A DNA stretch of 63,018 bases, taken from NCBI GenBank assembly GCA_022826025.1, contig JAJDVR010000219.1, positions 1 to 63,018 of the forward strand. Direction: 5' to 3'. Both the position numbers and the translations under genes were made by a program. Positions within the stretch are counted from its first letter, which is position 1; every line of letters begins with the position of its first letter. The notes beneath the pieces were generated by a model. That model did not search any database. It worked only from the letters and a program-made list of their open reading frames with translations, and was not told the origin of the DNA. Below are positions 8,564 through 27,082 of the stretch, one piece after another. Source of the stretch: Gemmatimonadota bacterium. Its GTDB lineage: Bacteria; Gemmatimonadota; Gemmatimonadetes; Longimicrobiales; Gaopeijiaceae.

Positions 8564-9223
8564 TCATGATCCCGTCGAGTACGTCCGGCCCCGCCGGTCG
8601 TCCACTACTTCACCCTTGAAGATCCAGCACTTCACGCCGACGGTACCGTAGGTGGTGTCCGCCCGCACGCTCGCGTAGTCGATGTTGGCCCGCAGGGTGT
8701 GCAGGGGCACGCGACCCTCGTGATACGCTTCGGTGCGGGCGATCTCCGCGCCCCCCAGGCGGCCGCCACACTGGATCTTGATGCCCTCCGCGCCCGCGCG
8801 GCGCGCCGATTGAACGGCGCGCTTCATGGCCCGCCGGAACGAAATCCGCTGCCGCAACTGGTGCTTGACGTTCTCCGCCACCAGACGCGCGTCAAGCTCG
8901 GGCTGCTTGATTTCCTCGACGTTGACGGAGACCTCCGACTTGGTCAGCACGCCCAACTCGTCGCGCAGCTTGTCCACCTCGGCGCCCCGCTTCCCGATCA
9001 CGACGCCCGGTCGGGCAGTATGCACGGTCATGACGATCTTGGAGGGCTTGCGGTCGATCTCGACCCGCGAGATGGCCGCGTGCGCCAGGCGGCGGTCGAG
9101 GTACCGCCGAATGGTCTCGTCTTCCTGAAGCAGGTGGGGGAACTCCTTCTCCGCATACCAGCGGGACTGCCAGTCCTTGACGATGCCGAGCCGGAATCCG
9201 TGGGGGTGTGTCTTCTGTCCCAT
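8564..9223 (-). CDS. rpsC: 30S ribosomal protein S3
   Basis: S3 lines the mRNA entry tunnel of the small subunit and, with S4 and S5, unwinds mRNA. From the ATG at 9223 the product is 219 residues: [20 protein letters not shown] at the N-terminus, the KH domain with [18 protein letters not shown], and the C-terminal domain with [17 protein letters not shown] and [20 protein letters not shown]. The upstream open frame to 9313 overlaps rplV and is discarded. Gene order rplV-rpsC-rplP is standard. Confidence 0.97.
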   Translation of the reverse strand: MGQKTHPHGFRLGIVKDWQSRWYAEKEFPHLLQEDETIRRYLDRRLAHAAISRVEIDRKPSKIVMTVHTARPGVVIGKRGAEVDKLRDELGVLTKSEVSVNVEEIKQPELDARLVAENVKHQLRQRISFRRAMKRAVQSARRAGAEGIKIQCGGRLGGAEIARTEAYHEGRVPLHTLRANIDYASVRADTTYGTVGVKCWIFKGEVVDDRRGRTYSTGS

Positions 9224-9228
9224 CGCCC

Positions 9229-9579
9229 CTATTCCTCGCTTTCCACGACGATCGTGATGTGACTCGAGCGCCTTCGGATCGGGGCCGCCCTCCCCATGGC
9301 CGCCGCCCGCCATCGCTTCGTGGTCCGCCCGCCATCAACAAAGGCCTTGCCGATCACGAGCTCGTCCACATCGAGCATCTCCCCGTCCTCCTCCGCCCTG
9401 TACTCGGCGTTCGCGACCGCGGAACGCAGCGTCTTGCTGACCGGCACCGACGCGGCCTTCTTCGAGAACCGAAGGATCGCGTAGGCCTGGTTGACGGGGA
9501 GACCCCGGATCTGATCCACGACCAGCCTCACCTTGCGGGGACTCATTCCGATGTACTTCGCGACCGCCTTTGCTTGCAT
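9229..9579 (-). CDS. rplV: 50S ribosomal protein L22
   Basis: L22 extends a beta-hairpin into the peptide exit tunnel and is one of the proteins where macrolide resistance changes occur. The 116-residue product has [20 protein letters not shown], an [20 protein letters not shown] block, and [20 protein letters not shown] followed by RSSHITIVV, the tunnel-loop signature. The ATG at 9579 gives the usual length. The frame upstream of it overlaps rpsS. Lies between rpsS and rpsC. Confidence 0.96.
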   Translation of the reverse strand: MQAKAVAKYIGMSPRKVRLVVDQIRGLPVNQAYAILRFSKKAASVPVSKTLRSAVANAEYRAEEDGEMLDVDELVIGKAFVDGGRTTKRWRAAAMGRAAPIRRRSSHITIVVESEE

Positions 9580-9613
9580 CCGAGTTCTCGTGCAGGGGTG
9601 ACCTGATCGGCCT

Positions 9614-9901
9614 CTATCGAGCCTGGGAGCGCCGGTCGGCGAGCTTGCCCCCGTGCCCGCGGAAGAGCCGCGTGGGAGCGAACTCGCCGAGTTTGTGGCC
9701 CACCATGTTTTCGGTGACGTAGACCGGGATGAACTTGTTGCCGTTGTGCACCGCAACCGTATGGCCCACGAAGTCCGGCGAGATGGTCGAGGCGCGCGCC
9801 CAGGTCTTGATCACCTTTTTCTCGGCGCGCGCGTTCATCAGCTCCACCTTGCGCAGGAGCTTCTCGTCGATGTAGGGGCCCTTCCTTACGCTGCGTGGCA
9901 T
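9614..9901 (-). CDS. rpsS: 30S ribosomal protein S19
   Basis: S19 is a small-subunit head protein that forms a complex with S13 and contacts the A-site side. The 95-residue product starts [20 protein letters not shown] and contains [20 protein letters not shown] and [20 protein letters not shown], then [13 protein letters not shown], all very conserved. The N-terminal RSVRKGP is diagnostic. It lies between rplB and rplV as in the S10 operon. Length is slightly more than the E. coli 92. Confidence 0.96.
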   Translation of the reverse strand: MPRSVRKGPYIDEKLLRKVELMNARAEKKVIKTWARASTISPDFVGHTVAVHNGNKFIPVYVTENMVGHKLGEFAPTRLFRGHGGKLADRRSQAR

Positions 9902-9936
9902 GGCGGTTTCCTGTTTGCTTCTCTTCTCGCAGTCGT

Positions 9937-10779
9937 CTAGGACCGGGTGGCCTTGCCGCGTTTGCGGCCCCGGACGATCAGTCGGTTGGATTCCTTTCTG
10001 GGATTGCGGGTCTTCTTCCCCTCCGGCTTGCCCCAGGGGGTAACGGGAGGTCGGCCCCCGGAGGCCTTGCCCTCACCTCCGCCCAGCGGGTGGTCCACCG
10101 GGTTCATGGCGACGCCCCGCACCTTGGGACGGCGCCCGCGCCACCGCGTTGCCCCCGCCTTGCCCAGCGACTTCAGCTCGTGGTCGGTGTTGCCGACCTG
10201 GCCAACGGTGGCCATGCACTCCATGCGCACCCGCCGGACCTCCGTAGAGGGGAGACGGAGCGTCACGTAGTCTCCTTCCTTGGCCATGATCTGCACGCCG
10301 GCGCCCGCCGAGCGAGCCATCTGGCCGCCCTTCCCGGGCTTCAGCTCCACGTTGTGAACGAGCGTGCCCAGCGGAATGCGGCCGATCGGGAGGGCGTTGC
10401 CCGGCTTGATGTCGGCATCGCCACCGGCCACCACCTCATCTCCGACCGCCAGGCCGCGCACATGCAGGATGTAGCGTTTCTCGCCATCCGCATAGTGGAT
10501 GAGGGCGATGTTTGCGGAGCGGTTGGGATCGTACTCGATTTCGGCGACGCGGCCCGCCACCCCGATCTTGTTGCGCCTGAAGTCGATGCGCCGATAACGG
10601 CGCTTGTGGCCACCGCCCCTGCGCCGCACCGTGATGCGGCCATGGTGGTTCCGTCCCCCCTTGGAGTGCAGAGGCTCCGTCAGCGACTTCTCCGGTCCCT
10701 TGCGCGTGGTCACGGTGTCTTTCACGATCGACCGGAAACGGGAGCCGGGTGTAACGGGTCTGAACTTCTTGATCGCCAT
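9937..10779 (-). CDS. rplB: 50S ribosomal protein L2
   Basis: L2 is a primary 23S rRNA-binding protein close to the peptidyl-transferase centre. The 280-residue product contains [60 protein letters not shown] and then [20 protein letters not shown]. In most bacteria the last block reads DHPHGGGEG, and the second histidine corresponds to His229 of E. coli, long regarded as critical for the protein. Here it is Leu232. As I recall, some FCB-group bacteria also lack this histidine, so this may be a lineage trait. It lies between rplW and rpsS. Confidence 0.97.
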   Translation of the reverse strand: MAIKKFRPVTPGSRFRSIVKDTVTTRKGPEKSLTEPLHSKGGRNHHGRITVRRRGGGHKRRYRRIDFRRNKIGVAGRVAEIEYDPNRSANIALIHYADGEKRYILHVRGLAVGDEVVAGGDADIKPGNALPIGRIPLGTLVHNVELKPGKGGQMARSAGAGVQIMAKEGDYVTLRLPSTEVRRVRMECMATVGQVGNTDHELKSLGKAGATRWRGRRPKVRGVAMNPVDHPLGGGEGKASGGRPPVTPWGKPEGKKTRNPRKESNRLIVRGRKRGKATRS

Positions 10780-10789
10780 GGCCCGTTCC

Positions 10790-11101
10790 TCAGCCCATTT
10801 CGTAGAGTTCGATGTGGTCGCCTTCGGCGAGCTTGACGACCGCCTTCTTGAACGACGGCCTGCGGCCGAGGCTCCAGTCGCGGCTCATCTGTCCCAGGAA
10901 CGAACGGCGCATCTTGCCCGCGTATCTCATGGTGCGGACATCGTCGACCTGGACGTCCCAGAGCGCTTCCACCGCGCGGGCGATATCAATCTTGTTGGCC
11001 TTCTGGTTGACGATGAACGAGTAGACGTTCTCGGCTTCCATCTGGGCGGTCGTCTTTTCGGTGACCACCGGCCGCACGATTACATCCCACGGCTCACGCA
11101 T
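10790..11101 (-). CDS. rplW: 50S ribosomal protein L23
   Basis: L23 sits at the mouth of the peptide exit tunnel and is the main docking place for trigger factor and the signal recognition particle. The 103-residue product starts [20 protein letters not shown], the conserved VxxPxxTEK motif, and includes [20 protein letters not shown] and the loop [17 protein letters not shown]. The start overlaps the rplD stop by eight bases, so L4 and L23 are coupled. The order L4-L23-L2 is standard. Confidence 0.95.
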   Translation of the reverse strand: MREPWDVIVRPVVTEKTTAQMEAENVYSFIVNQKANKIDIARAVEALWDVQVDDVRTMRYAGKMRRSFLGQMSRDWSLGRRPSFKKAVVKLAEGDHIELYEMG

Positions 11102-11753
11102 CGCCGTCCTCGCTGTCTGTGGAGCCCGCGGGGTCTGTGGCCACCGGCCCGGTCCCGAGCGCCTCGGCCTCGATCACGACGGTGGCCGCCCACAGCACGT
11201 CGTAGGCCGACTCCTCCCCGAAGGGACGTACGCTGACACCCGGCAGGTTGCGGGCCGAGAGATACACGTTGCGCTTGTTGCCGTCGGTCAGCAGCAGCAC
11301 CTTGCCCGACACCTCGATGGCGGCGAGGCAGGCAGCCAGGCGCGCGGTGCGCGGGGCTTCGTAGTCCAGGGACTCGATCAGCAGAACGCGACCACCTTCG
11401 GCGCGCGCGTTGAGGGCCGATCGCCGGGCCAGCGCGCGTACCTTGCGGGGCAGGGACGTGCGCCACGAGTGAGGCTGAGGGGGGAAGGCCATCCCGCCTC
11501 CCGTCCACTGCGCGGCCCGGATCGTGCCCTGGCGTGCCCGGCCGGTGCCCTTCTGCCTCCACGGCTTGCGGCTTCCACCCGAGACGGCCGAACGGTTCTT
11601 GCCGGCGCCCGTCCCCCGCCGGCGATTGGCAAGATGTGCCCGCACCACCTGGTGCAGCACGGCCTCGTTCACGACTCCGTCGAAGGGGACCGCCGGAAGC
11701 GTCCGGTCTCCGTCCGGGCTGCCGTCAGACTGGTAGTAGTGCGCCGTATGCAT
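11094..11753 (-). CDS. rplD: 50S ribosomal protein L4
   Basis: L4 extends a loop into the peptide exit tunnel opposite L22. In E. coli it also represses the S10 operon. The 219-residue product contains VVRAHLANRRRGTGAGKNRS, then GGSRKPWRQKGTGRARQGTI and WTGGGMAFPPQPHSW, the tunnel loop and its flanks. The C-terminal domain has ALNARAEGGRVLLIESLDYE and VYLSARNLPGVSVRPF. The C-terminus is somewhat longer and more acidic than in E. coli. No S10-type leader for L4 control can be recognised ahead of rpsJ, which overlaps fusA. Confidence 0.95.
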   Translation of the reverse strand: MHTAHYYQSDGSPDGDRTLPAVPFDGVVNEAVLHQVVRAHLANRRRGTGAGKNRSAVSGGSRKPWRQKGTGRARQGTIRAAQWTGGGMAFPPQPHSWRTSLPRKVRALARRSALNARAEGGRVLLIESLDYEAPRTARLAACLAAIEVSGKVLLLTDGNKRNVYLSARNLPGVSVRPFGEESAYDVLWAATVVIEAEALGTGPVATDPAGSTDSEDGDA

Positions 11754-11757
11754 GGCT

Positions 11758-12375
11758 CTAGTGGCTGATGAAGACGAAGCCGCTGCGCGGCCCGGGAACG
11801 GCGCCTCTGAGGAAGAGCAGGTTCCTCTCGGTGTCGACCCGAACGACTTTCACATTGCTCAGCGTCTTGCGGTTGTTGCCCATGCGGCCGGGGAGCTTCT
11901 TGCCCTTGATGACCCTCGATGGGTCGGTGCCCGCTCCCATCGATCCGGGGGTGCGCGACATCGGGTGTCCGTGCGTGGCGGGGCGTCCCGTGAAGCCGTG
12001 CCGTTTCACGACACCCTGAAACCCCCGGCCCTTGGTGTTGCCGGTCACCTTCACGGACTGGTCGGCAGCGAAGAGCTCCACGGTGAGTTCGTCACCGGCC
12101 TCGAACGCTTCGTCGTCCGCGACCGGGAACTCGCGCAGAACGCGGGGCGTCACCTCCAGTCCGGCCTTCGCGGCATGGCCGGCCTCGGCCCGGGTGGCAT
12201 GCTTTGCCTTGCGCGCCTCGAAGCCGACCTGGACGGCGCGGTATCCGTCGGTCTGCTCGGACTTGACGCACACAACCGGGCACGGCCCGGCGCGGACCAC
12301 GGTAACCGGCACTGCAAGACCCTCGTCGTTGAAGATGCGGGTCATCCCCACCTTGCGTCCGATCAACCCCGCCAT
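11758..12375 (-). CDS. rplC: 50S ribosomal protein L3
   Basis: L3 binds near the 3' end of 23S rRNA and sends a long finger towards the peptidyl-transferase centre. From the ATG at 12375 the product is 205 residues: AGLIGRKVGMTRIFNDEGLA at the N-terminus, KVTGNTKGRGFQGVVKRHGF and then the finger with GRPATHGHPMSRTPGSMGAG, and MGNNRKTLSNVKVVRVDTER. The glutamine in GRGFQG, methylated by PrmB in E. coli, is present. Upstream open frame overlaps rpsJ and is rejected. Eight bases separate it from rpsJ. Confidence 0.96.
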   Translation of the reverse strand: MAGLIGRKVGMTRIFNDEGLAVPVTVVRAGPCPVVCVKSEQTDGYRAVQVGFEARKAKHATRAEAGHAAKAGLEVTPRVLREFPVADDEAFEAGDELTVELFAADQSVKVTGNTKGRGFQGVVKRHGFTGRPATHGHPMSRTPGSMGAGTDPSRVIKGKKLPGRMGNNRKTLSNVKVVRVDTERNLLFLRGAVPGPRSGFVFISH

Positions 12376-12383
12376 CCCACCCC

Positions 12384-12688
12384 CTAGTCGACCTTGATCT
12401 CGACATCGACGCCCGCCGGCAGATCCAGCTTGGTGAGGGCGTCGATGGTGGCGGGCCGGGAATCGACGATGTCGATGAGGCGCTTGTGCGTGCGCAACTC
12501 GAACTGTTCCCGGCTCTTCTTGTCGATGTGCGGCGAGCGCAGCACCGTCCAGCGCTCGCGGCGCGTGGGCAACGGAACCGGACCGCATACGCTGGCACCG
12601 GTCTTCTCCGCGGTGCGGACGATGTCGGAAGCGGTCTGGTCGACGATCCAGTGATCGAAGGCTTTCAGCTTGATGCGAATCCGGCCAC

Positions 12689-12692
<4 letters not shown>
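12384..12692 (-). CDS. rpsJ: 30S ribosomal protein S10
   Basis: S10 is a head protein of the small subunit and, as NusE, joins NusB and NusG in transcription antitermination. The 102-residue product contains [20 protein letters not shown] and [20 protein letters not shown] then [20 protein letters not shown], a near-perfect S10 pattern. Its ATG overlaps the fusA stop by four bases. This joins the str and S10 operons directly, without tuf between them and without the long leader that regulates the S10 operon in E. coli. Confidence 0.97.
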
Positions 12693-14794
<2,102 letters not shown>

Positions 14795-14991
14795 CCGATG
14801 TATTCCTTCAAATCCTGTGTTTCGGTCGTCGGTACGCAAAAAAAGCGCAGGAACTCCGAGGCCACGAGTGCAGATTCGGCCGGGCCAACCCACCTGCCGG
14901 TTGGAAGCCGTCTGCCTTGTGTCGCGAGGGTTGGAACTTCGGGAACCCCCGCTACCCCGGCGCCAGCCTGCGCGCCGCAGTTGGGAAACGG

Positions 14992-15462
14992 CTACCAGCG
15001 ATAGTGGGCGAACGCCTTGTTGGCTTCTGCCATCCGGTGCGTGTCTTCCTTCTTCTTTATCGTGCTTCCCTCGTTTCGGCTCGCGGCCAGAATCTCGGCT
15101 GCGAGGCGACCCGCCATCGACCGCTCTCCCCGCTTGCGGGCAAAGTCGATCATCCACTTTATGGCCAGCGCCTGGCGTCGCTCGGGGCGGACTTCGATCG
15201 GCACCTGGTATGTGGCGCCTCCGACCCGCCTGCTCTTCACCTCGACGGCAGGCTTGGCGTTGTTGAGAGCCTGGTTGAACACTCCCAGGCCCGGTTGTCC
15301 CGAACGCTCCTCAACTACCGTGAGGGCGTCGTAGAAAATGATCTCCGCGGTGGACTTCTTGCCGTCCAGCATCAAGCCGTTGATGAACTTCTGGGCCACA
15401 ACCGACTCGTAGCGCGGATCCCCCGCGGTCTCCCTCTTTTCGGCGCGCGTGCGGCGGCTCAT
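14992..15462 (-). CDS. rpsG: 30S ribosomal protein S7
   Basis: S7 starts assembly of the small-subunit head and contacts the E-site tRNA. In E. coli it represses the str operon. The 156-residue length equals that of most bacterial S7. Conserved blocks are [40 protein letters not shown] and [20 protein letters not shown], with the beta-hairpin between them. The end reads [20 protein letters not shown], then YRW, the standard C-terminus. It follows rpsL after 21 bases. Confidence 0.97.
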   Translation of the reverse strand: MSRRTRAEKRETAGDPRYESVVAQKFINGLMLDGKKSTAEIIFYDALTVVEERSGQPGLGVFNQALNNAKPAVEVKSRRVGGATYQVPIEVRPERRQALAIKWMIDFARKRGERSMAGRLAAEILAASRNEGSTIKKKEDTHRMAEANKAFAHYRW

Positions 15463-15483
15463 GAATCGATCCTATCGCTCCCG

Positions 15484-15855
15484 CTACCTGGGTTCCTTGG
15501 TTCCGTACTTCGACCGGCCCCGGCAGCGGTCGCCCACTCCCGACGTGTCCAGCGTGCCGCGCACGACGTGATAGCGCACGCCGGGCAGGTCCCTCACCCG
15601 GCCTCCCCGAATGAGCACGATGGAGTGCTCCTGGAGGTTGTGTCCTTCGCCACCGATGTACGAGGTCACCTCGTACCCGTTGGTCAGCCTGACGCGTGCG
15701 ACCTTGCGCAGCGCCGAATTGGGCTTCTTGGGGGTCGTGGTGTACACACGGGTGCAAACGCCCCGCTTCTGGGGGTTCTTCTGGAGCGCCGGCGACTTGT
15801 TCTTCTTTCGAACGGACCGGCGACCCTTGCGCACGAGCTGGTTGATGGTCGGCAT
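15484..15855 (-). CDS. rpsL: 30S ribosomal protein S12, with Arg at the streptomycin site
   Basis: S12 is at the decoding centre and governs accuracy of tRNA selection. The 123-residue product starts [20 protein letters not shown] and has [20 protein letters not shown] with the conserved Lys43. The second streptomycin loop reads [13 protein letters not shown]: the codon is AGG, giving Arg88 where most bacteria have lysine ([13 protein letters not shown]). Change of that lysine to arginine gives streptomycin resistance in several species. Here it looks like the natural state, though a lab or field mutation cannot be excluded. First gene of the str operon, behind a good promoter. Confidence 0.97.
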   Translation of the reverse strand: MPTINQLVRKGRRSVRKKNKSPALQKNPQKRGVCTRVYTTTPKKPNSALRKVARVRLTNGYEVTSYIGGEGHNLQEHSIVLIRGGRVRDLPGVRYHVVRGTLDTSGVGDRCRGRSKYGTKEPR

Positions 15856-15920
15856 ACGATTGGTTTCAGCAGTCAGGCGTTCACGTCACGACGAGCGCTT
15901 GCTTCCCGCCACACGGCTCG

Positions 15921-15936
15921 CCCGGACGCGTCCGGG
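15921..15936. repeat. 16-bp perfect palindrome in the rpsL leader
   Basis: The sequence CCCGGACGCGTCCGGG is a perfect palindrome. It lies in the untranslated leader between the candidate promoter at about 15980-16007 and the rpsL start at 15855. As RNA it could form a short GC-rich stem with a loop of about four bases, but no T-run follows on either strand, so it is not an ordinary terminator. A protein-binding site or a leader structure for ribosomal-protein control are both possible. Confidence 0.5.
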
Positions 15937-15979
15937 AGGATTCCCTCGGAGCCATCGGGCATATCCTGTGCAGCTTTCA

Positions 15980-16007
15980 AAGATACGAAAGCGTTCTCCC
16001 GTGTCAA
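15980..16007 (-). promoter_or_regulatory. Candidate sigma-70 promoter for the str-S10-spc operon
   Basis: On the minus strand a perfect -35 box TTGACA (16002-16007) is followed after 16 bases by TATCTT (15980-15985), four of six matches to TATAAT. It lies just downstream of the rpoC stop and would give a leader of roughly 115-120 bases before the rpsL ATG. No other promoter of this quality is visible between rpoC and rpsK, so it may supply much of the message for the following 16 kb. Confidence 0.6.
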
Positions 16008-16032
16008 CGCCGGATACACTCCGCGCAGTGGT

Positions 16033-20334
<4,302 letters not shown>

Positions 20335-20382
20335 ATGGCGTGCACCCCGTGGGTTGCGGGTGTCAGTGCGATGCTCAAGATC

Positions 20383-24588
<4,206 letters not shown>

Positions 24589-24593
24589 CTAGA

Positions 24594-24600
24594 CTCCCCC
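24594..24600 (-). promoter_or_regulatory. Ribosome-binding site that fixes a TTG start for rpoB
   Basis: The minus strand reads GGGGGAG here, five bases before a TTG at 24586-24588. No ATG or GTG in the rpoB frame lies between this site and the conserved beginning of the protein, so TTG is the likely start. A rare start codon with a strong Shine-Dalgarno site is unusual for such a highly expressed gene. Confidence 0.65.
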
Positions 24601-24605
24601 TTTGG

Positions 24606-24635
24606 GCCGCACCCTCTCCGGAGGGCGGTTGCGGC
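24606..24635 (-). promoter_or_regulatory. Two-tier hairpin just upstream of rpoB
   Basis: An inverted repeat pairs GCCGCA with TGCGGC (outer, 6 bp) and CCCTC with GAGGG (inner, 5 bp), with a four-base loop and a four-base bulge on one side. On the minus strand it ends about six bases before the rpoB ribosome-binding site, in the 196-base gap after rplL. No T-run follows. In E. coli the rplL-rpoB gap holds an attenuator and an RNase III site. This hairpin could play a similar part, but that is inference. Confidence 0.5.
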
Positions 24636-24784
24636 AAGTCGAACGGGAAACACCATGACAACGTCCGGAAGTCCCCCCGGAGGGACGGCCGGCACGCGTG
24701 CTGAGGGAAGGGCAGGCGGCGCGGCGCCAGGAGCGGCGTGCCGCGACCGTACCCCGTCTGCCCAGGAGTTGAAACGGACCGCAC

Positions 24785-25162
24785 CTACTTGACGGTGACC
24801 GTCGCGCCCACCTGCTCCAGCTTTGCCTTGACCTGCTCCGCCTCGTCCCTGGAAACGGCTTCCTTCACCGCGTTGGGAACCCCGTCGACGAGCGCCTTGG
24901 CTTCCTTCAGCCCCAGACTGGTCACTTCGCGAACAACCTTGATGACCTGAATCTTCTTGGCGCCGAAGCTGTCGAGAACGACGTCGAACTCGGTCTGTTC
25001 CTCGACCTCGGCCTCGGCTTCCGCCGGCCCTGCCATCGCCGGCCCGACCGCCACCGCGGCCGTGACGTTGAACTTCTCCTTGAACGCATCCACGAACTCG
25101 GAGAGCTCGAGAACCGTCATGTTGCCGATGCTATCGAGGAGCTCCTGCTGATTGATCGCCAT
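24785..25162 (-). CDS. rplL: 50S ribosomal protein L7/L12
   Basis: L7/L12 forms the flexible stalk of the large subunit and recruits translation GTPases. The 125-residue product has an N-terminal dimerising region ([20 protein letters not shown]), an Ala/Glu/Pro-rich hinge, and the C-terminal domain [20 protein letters not shown] then [18 protein letters not shown]. It follows rplJ after 113 bases and precedes rpoB. Several copies bind one L10 in the ribosome, so this gene is normally translated more than its neighbours. Confidence 0.97.
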   Translation of the reverse strand: MAINQQELLDSIGNMTVLELSEFVDAFKEKFNVTAAVAVGPAMAGPAEAEAEVEEQTEFDVVLDSFGAKKIQVIKVVREVTSLGLKEAKALVDGVPNAVKEAVSRDEAEQVKAKLEQVGATVTVK

Positions 25163-25275
25163 CTCGCTGCTTTCTCCTGATTGGTCCCGGCCTCCGCCGG
25201 GGGTTGGTGACCCGACTCGCCACGTGTCCGCGCCCGCGTTTCCACTGCAATCGGCCGAGCGCGGTCATCGCGGAC

Positions 25276-25797
25276 TCAGTCTTCCCTTTTCTCCCTCAGT
25301 GCGTCCAGAAGGCCGGCGAGTTCCTGCAGCTTGCCCTCGAGCGCGCTCACGAAGGCCGCCATGGGACCCTCGAGCGCGCCCGCCAGATGCGCCATGAGCA
25401 CGTCGCGCGCGGGGAGCGCCGCCACTTTGAGGAACTGTTCTTCTCCGATGACCCTCCCTTCGACCACACCCACCTTGAACGCGGGACGCTGGGCGTTCTC
25501 TTTCGCAAAATCGACCAGAACCCTGGCGGGCTCTACAGCGTCGGTCGTGCCGAACACGATGCCGGTCGGCCCCGAGAGGTGGGCTTCCAGCCCGGCAATG
25601 TCGAGGTCGTCGAACGCCCGCTTCGCGAGCCGGTTCTTTACGACCCGGTAACGACCTCCGCTTTCGCGGATCCGGCGGCGGAGCAGCGTCATCAACTTGA
25701 CGTCGAGCCCCGTGAAGTCGGTCAGGTAGAGTGCGTCGGCGTTCTCCGCCTCGCTCCTGAAGTCCTCGGTGAACGCCTGTTTCTGGGCTTTGTTCAT
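25276..25797 (-). CDS. rplJ: 50S ribosomal protein L10
   Basis: L10 anchors the L7/L12 stalk to 23S rRNA. The 173-residue product has the N-terminal rRNA-binding domain (ENADALYLTDFTGLDVKLMT, RRRIRESGGRYRVVKNRLAK) and a C-terminal helix (LEGKLQELAGLLDALREKRE) where L7/L12 dimers bind. In many bacteria L10-L12 represses its own synthesis by binding a leader between rplA and rplJ. Here only three bases separate the genes, so that leader cannot exist in its usual place and rplJ is probably translated by coupling to rplA. Confidence 0.95.
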   Translation of the reverse strand: MNKAQKQAFTEDFRSEAENADALYLTDFTGLDVKLMTLLRRRIRESGGRYRVVKNRLAKRAFDDLDIAGLEAHLSGPTGIVFGTTDAVEPARVLVDFAKENAQRPAFKVGVVEGRVIGEEQFLKVAALPARDVLMAHLAGALEGPMAAFVSALEGKLQELAGLLDALREKRED

Positions 25798-25800
25798 CGG

Positions 25801-26496
25801 TCAGCTCCGCCCGAACTGGTTGGGGTCGAGCGGCACGCCCGGCCCCATGGTGCTGGAGAGCGTTACGCTCCGTACGTATGCGCCCTTCGCAGCGGCCGGA
25901 CGCGCGCGTAACACCGAGTCCATGAAGGCGCCCAGGTTTTCCGAGAGCTTGCTGTCCTCGAACGAAACGCGTCCGATGGGGGCATGCAGATTGCCTGTGC
26001 GGTCCACGCGGTACTCGATTTTCCCGGCCTTGATCTCGGAGACGGCGCCCGCGACATCGAACGTCACCGTGCCCGCCTTCGGATTCGGCATGAGGCCGCG
26101 CGGACCCAGGATGCGACCCAGTGGGCCCACCTGGCCCATCATGTTGGGTGTCGCGACCACCGCATCGAACTCAAGCCATCCCTGCTTGATGCGCTCCAGA
26201 TACTCGGTTCCGACGTAGTCGGCGCCCGCATCCCGAGCCTCCTGCTCCTTTTCTCCCTGCGCGATCGCGAGCACGCGCATCTGCTTGCCGGTTCCGTGGG
26301 GAAGCACAACCGTGCCGCGCACGATCTGGTCGGCGCGGCGAGGGTCGACACCCAGCTTGGCCGCGACCTCGATCGATTCGTCGAACCTGGCGAAGGAGAG
26401 CGTCTTTACCAGGGTCACGCCCTCCGCCACGGTATGCGTGGCTCCCACCGGTATCCGGGCCCGGGCGGCCCGGATCTTTTTTCCGCGTCTTGGCAT
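25801..26496 (-). CDS. rplA: 50S ribosomal protein L1
   Basis: L1 forms the mobile stalk by the E site and helps release deacylated tRNA. In E. coli it also represses the rplK-rplA message. From the ATG at 26496 the product is 231 residues with [20 protein letters not shown] and [33 protein letters not shown] and [19 protein letters not shown], all typical. Upstream frame to 26607 lies in the rplK gap. Stop is three bases before rplJ. Confidence 0.96.
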   Translation of the reverse strand: MPRRGKKIRAARARIPVGATHTVAEGVTLVKTLSFARFDESIEVAAKLGVDPRRADQIVRGTVVLPHGTGKQMRVLAIAQGEKEQEARDAGADYVGTEYLERIKQGWLEFDAVVATPNMMGQVGPLGRILGPRGLMPNPKAGTVTFDVAGAVSEIKAGKIEYRVDRTGNLHAPIGRVSFEDSKLSENLGAFMDSVLRARPAAAKGAYVRSVTLSSTMGPGVPLDPNQFGRS

Positions 26497-26563
26497 TATG
26501 GAATTGAGCCGGCTTGTGACACCCTCCCACCCCTGGCGGCTGGCATGGGGTGGTTCGTCGGGT

Positions 26564-26989
26564 CTACCAGTCCACCTCGATGCCCATCGAGCGGGCGGTC
26601 CCGGCAATCATGCGCACGGCCGAGTCCACGTCGCCTGCGTTCAGGTCGGGCATCTTGGCTTCCGCGATCTCCTTCAGCTGGTCGGCGGTCACCCGGGCGA
26701 CCTTTGTGCGGTTCGGTTCGCCGGATCCCTTCTCCAGTCCGGCTGCCTTCCTGAGCAGGACCGATGCCGGCGGTGTCTTGGTGATGAAACTGAACGAACG
26801 GTCGGCGAAGACGGTGATTTCGACCGGGATGGTCGTGCCCTGCTGCTGCTGGGTTCTGGAGTTGAACTGCTTGCAGAACTCCATGATGTTCACGCCGTGC
26901 TGGCCCAGCGCGGGACCGACCGGGGGTGCCGGATTGGCCTGCCCTCCGGGCACGTGCAGCTTGATGAATCCGATGACCTTCTTCGCCAT
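26564..26989 (-). CDS. rplK: 50S ribosomal protein L11
   Basis: L11 sits at the GTPase-associated centre, with a hinged N-terminal domain where thiopeptide antibiotics bind and where RelA senses stalled ribosomes. The 141-residue product contains [20 protein letters not shown] and [20 protein letters not shown], the diagnostic N-terminal sequence, and the RNA-binding C-terminal domain with [20 protein letters not shown]. The proline-rich hinge and the N-terminal prolines linked to thiostrepton binding are present. It follows nusG after 93 bases containing a strong hairpin. Confidence 0.96.
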   Translation of the reverse strand: MAKKVIGFIKLHVPGGQANPAPPVGPALGQHGVNIMEFCKQFNSRTQQQQGTTIPVEITVFADRSFSFITKTPPASVLLRKAAGLEKGSGEPNRTKVARVTADQLKEIAEAKMPDLNAGDVDSAVRMIAGTARSMGIEVDW

Positions 26990-27045
26990 TTACGTTACCT
27001 GGTCGATAAGCCGGCCCGCGCCCGACAGCCGTTCGGACGCGTTCG

Positions 27046-27071
27046 GGAGCCGGAGTTCCGCCTCCGGCTCC
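27046..27071 (-). terminator. Strong 10-bp hairpin between nusG and rplK
   Basis: GGAGCCGGAG pairs perfectly with CTCCGGCTCC across a six-base loop. On the minus strand it begins about 12 bases after the nusG stop. No T-run follows, so it is not a textbook Rho-independent terminator. It could be a partial terminator, an RNA-processing site, or part of an L1-binding leader ahead of rplK-rplA. The type given is the nearest available label. Confidence 0.5.
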
Positions 27072-27082
27072 GAGTCCGCCGT

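Noticed and set aside
14795-14991. Possible terminator in the rpsG-fusA gap (run of seven T on the coding strand near 14840)
   Set aside because: No good stem lies directly before the T-run, and fusA must be transcribed through it.
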